A stretch of DNA of 22,572 nucleotides from JAIXRY01 sp964444515 (GTDB taxonomy: Bacteria; Patescibacteriota; Minisyncoccia; Phycocordibacterales; UBA9973): NCBI GenBank assembly GCA_964444515.1, contig CAYUGY010000010.1, positions 1-22,572 on the forward strand, read 5' to 3'. Numbering within the stretch: the stretch's first letter is position 1; every line of letters begins with the position of its first letter. Made by a program: the position numbers and the translations under genes. Below, piece after piece: positions 21,135-22,572 of the stretch. A model generated the notes under the pieces. That model was given only the letters and a program-made list of their open reading frames with translations, ran no database searches and was not told where the DNA came from.

Positions 21135-21143
21135 ATTATAACA
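21135..21143 (-). promoter_or_regulatory. Extended -10 box of the 21-aa peptide gene
   Basis: TGT then TATAAT on the minus strand (-10 at 21135-21140), 8 bases before the ATG at 21126, just after the stop of the ABC-F gene. No clear -35 box. Confidence 0.45.
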
Positions 21144-21154
21144 CAAATAAATTA

Positions 21155-22572
21155 CTACTTATCCAAGTCTAGCGTCTCGTCGATACGGATCTGCTGTACA
21201 AATTCCGGTACGTGAGAAACTAGAATCATTGCACCTTCGTAGTCACTGAGCGCCTTGGCAATAATCGGCAAGTGACGGAAATTGATATGGTTTGTTGGTT
21301 CATCGAGAATGAGCATTCCTGGTCGTTCGATAACGAGTCGCGCAAATGCAACCAAACCTTTTTGTCCTTCTGAAAGCGTGCCAATTTTACTCTTGATAAC
21401 ATCACCAGTGATTAGGAAACTTGCTGCGATTGAGCGAAGTTCATGCTCATCGATACGTCCCAATGTTTCCATCATTGCTTTTGATAATGATTCATACACT
21501 GTATGTTCGAAATTGAGTGTTGAGAAATCTTGACGGTAATACCCTACTTTGATGTCGTCTGTAATACGTACACCTGGAGCTTTGCCACCGACAATACTTT
21601 CAAGTAATGTTGATTTGCCGATACCGTTTGGACCAGCGAGCAAAAGGTGTTGTTTTTTCTTCAAAGAAATTTTGGCTTTGCGTTCGACAACCTTGTGATT
21701 CTTCATAATCGTGAAAGATTCGATTTCTGCAATTGCACCGATGATATCTTCTTGGCACGGAATTTTGAACGGACGAATAGTACGATCTTCTTTGCGAACA
21801 TCAACGATTTCTTCTTCCAAATCTTCGGCGAGTTCACGCATGCGTTTTGCAACGAGACGAAGCCGTCCTCCTTTGTGAGCAAATTCATTAGCCTTTTCTT
21901 TTTTGGCTTGGATTTGTTTTTGCAATTGTGCATTTGCCATATTTTCTTTTTCAACGCGAGTAGTGATGTCTTTCAATACATTGTGATAGTTACCGACATA
22001 TTGTTCAACAACTTTTGTATAAACATCGAGATACAAGACACCTTCAGTAAAAGCATTCAAAAATTCTGCATCGTGAGAAATAACCAAAACAGTCTTTTTG
22101 TAATCAATAAGAAAATCTGTCAGGTGAGCAATACCTGCTTTGTCGAGATTGTTTGTTGGTTCATCGAGCAAGAGCAAATCAGGATCTTGGATGAGTGCAG
22201 AAGCGAGCAAGAGACGAGCTTGTTGTCCACCAGAAAATGTATTCAAAATACGATCGTGCACATCTTTGTGTCCGACAAGGTTCACCACTTCGAGCACGTC
22301 ATCGATACGAGGATCAATATCGTACACTGGCTTTTTGAAACACTTTTGGAAAAATGCACGGACGGTCAATTTCAAATCTTCACGAGGAATGACTTGGCGA
22401 GCGATTGCAATACTGACACCATCAACGATATTGATCGTTCCGTCTTCGGGTTGATTGTCACCAGTAATGAGTCCAAAAATAGTACTTTTACCGGCACCGT
22501 TTTGCCCCATGAGCGTAAACTTGGCACCACGACGAATCGAAAAAGAAACCTCTTGGAGAATAGGTTTTTGCG
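21155..22572 (-). CDS. ABC-F family ATPase, 5' end beyond window
   Basis: At least 472 codons; the frame stays open to the window edge, so the true start is upstream of 22572 and the ATG at 22510 is internal. Two ATP-binding cassettes without membrane helices: Walker A GQNGAGKST and GPNGIGKST; signatures SGGQQARL and the weaker LSEGQKGL; Walker B LLLLDEPTNNLD and MLILDEPTNHIN. The linker between them (VEKENMANAQLQKQIQAKKE, then charged helices) is the usual ABC-F feature. In ABC-F proteins such ATPases act on the ribosome (EttA/Uup type) and some give antibiotic resistance. The Asn at the last position of the second DEPTNHIN, where Leu-Asp is usual, is noted. Exact subfamily not set. Confidence 0.93.
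   Translation of the reverse strand, partial: QKPILQEVSFSIRRGAKFTLMGQNGAGKSTIFGLITGDNQPEDGTINIVDGVSIAIARQVIPREDLKLTVRAFFQKCFKKPVYDIDPRIDDVLEVVNLVGHKDVHDRILNTFSGGQQARLLLASALIQDPDLLLLDEPTNNLDKAGIAHLTDFLIDYKKTVLVISHDAEFLNAFTEGVLYLDVYTKVVEQYVGNYHNVLKDITTRVEKENMANAQLQKQIQAKKEKANEFAHKGGRLRLVAKRMRELAEDLEEEIVDVRKEDRTIRPFKIPCQEDIIGAIAEIESFTIMKNHKVVERKAKISLKKKQHLLLAGPNGIGKSTLLESIVGGKAPGVRITDDIKVGYYRQDFSTLNFEHTVYESLSKAMMETLGRIDEHELRSIAASFLITGDVIKSKIGTLSEGQKGLVAFARLVIERPGMLILDEPTNHINFRHLPIIAKALSDYEGAMILVSHVPEFVQQIRIDETLDLDK

Noticed and set aside
1..22572. tRNA, rRNA or CRISPR arrays
   Set aside because: No cloverleaf with a GTTCNA-type arm, no rRNA-like stretch and no regularly spaced direct repeats of CRISPR length were found on reading both strands.
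1..22572. Avoidance of GATC by the genome because of the R-M system
   Set aside because: GATC occurs often, at least 20 times in the first 7.3 kb, which is about what base composition would predict. No depletion is evident.

Overview
The window is an AT-rich, gene-dense bacterial segment with nearly every gene on the minus strand. It shows several traits of the candidate phyla radiation, most likely a Parcubacteria (Paceibacteria)-type Patescibacterium. Genes are short and tightly packed. Many short proteins consist of one N-terminal membrane anchor plus a domain of no named family. Shine-Dalgarno sequences are mostly absent. Housekeeping functions (EngB GTPase, cold-shock protein, cyclophilin, ABC-F ATPase) are mixed with small lineage-type proteins. 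The placement rests on recollection of family style, not on a search. Two runs of N (10281-10290 and 10639-10666) are assembly gaps inside one gene.

Layout, left to right. 46-906: cold-shock protein and EngB. 1004-3152: an acidic 53-aa protein, two membrane-anchored proteins of a lineage-typical kind and an anchored DUF2726 protein; an imperfect inverted repeat (1731-1843) frames the promoter of one of them. 3205-5436: anchored cyclophilin, VF530-type protein, two small unknown proteins and a YgjP-like metallopeptidase, most with their own terminator. 5473-6364: a zeta-toxin-like kinase followed 7 bases later by a 54-aa gene. 6392-7698: MsrB, a truncated second msrB, a DoxX-like membrane protein and a zinc-ribbon protein. 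7783-12151: an AT-rich accessory island with a coiled-coil membrane protein, an ImmA/IrrE peptidase, a cytosine-C5 methyltransferase, a Sau3AI-like (GATC-type) endonuclease broken by the two gaps, and RadC. 12218-12898: two plus-strand membrane-anchored proteins. 12931-13185: a DUF167 protein. 13227-13312: a plus-strand promoter followed only by two compact hairpins, a small-RNA candidate. 13310-18014: a four-gene operon running from a 1006-aa secreted beta-helix / SH3-like / lysozyme-like protein through two anchored proteins to a PemK/MazF-type toxin. 18117-20994: small hypothetical protein, MsrA, a transglutaminase-like protein and a BaiN/HI0933-like flavoprotein. 21061-22572: a 21-aa basic peptide gene and an ABC-F ATPase that runs off the window end.

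How the parts may work together. The methyltransferase and the GATC-type nuclease form a restriction-modification pair; the methyltransferase promoter has GATC in its -35 box and again ten bases upstream, which suggests methylation feedback. The surface operon couples a probable peptidoglycan-acting exported protein to two anchored partners. MsrA, MsrB, DoxX and the flavoprotein form a scattered redox/repair set.

Across the window, good -10 boxes (often with the TGn extension) sit 6-10 bases before the chosen start codon. This argues for widespread leaderless or near-leaderless transcripts and settles several start sites. Many other starts share an (A/T)ATATG context in place of a ribosome-binding site.
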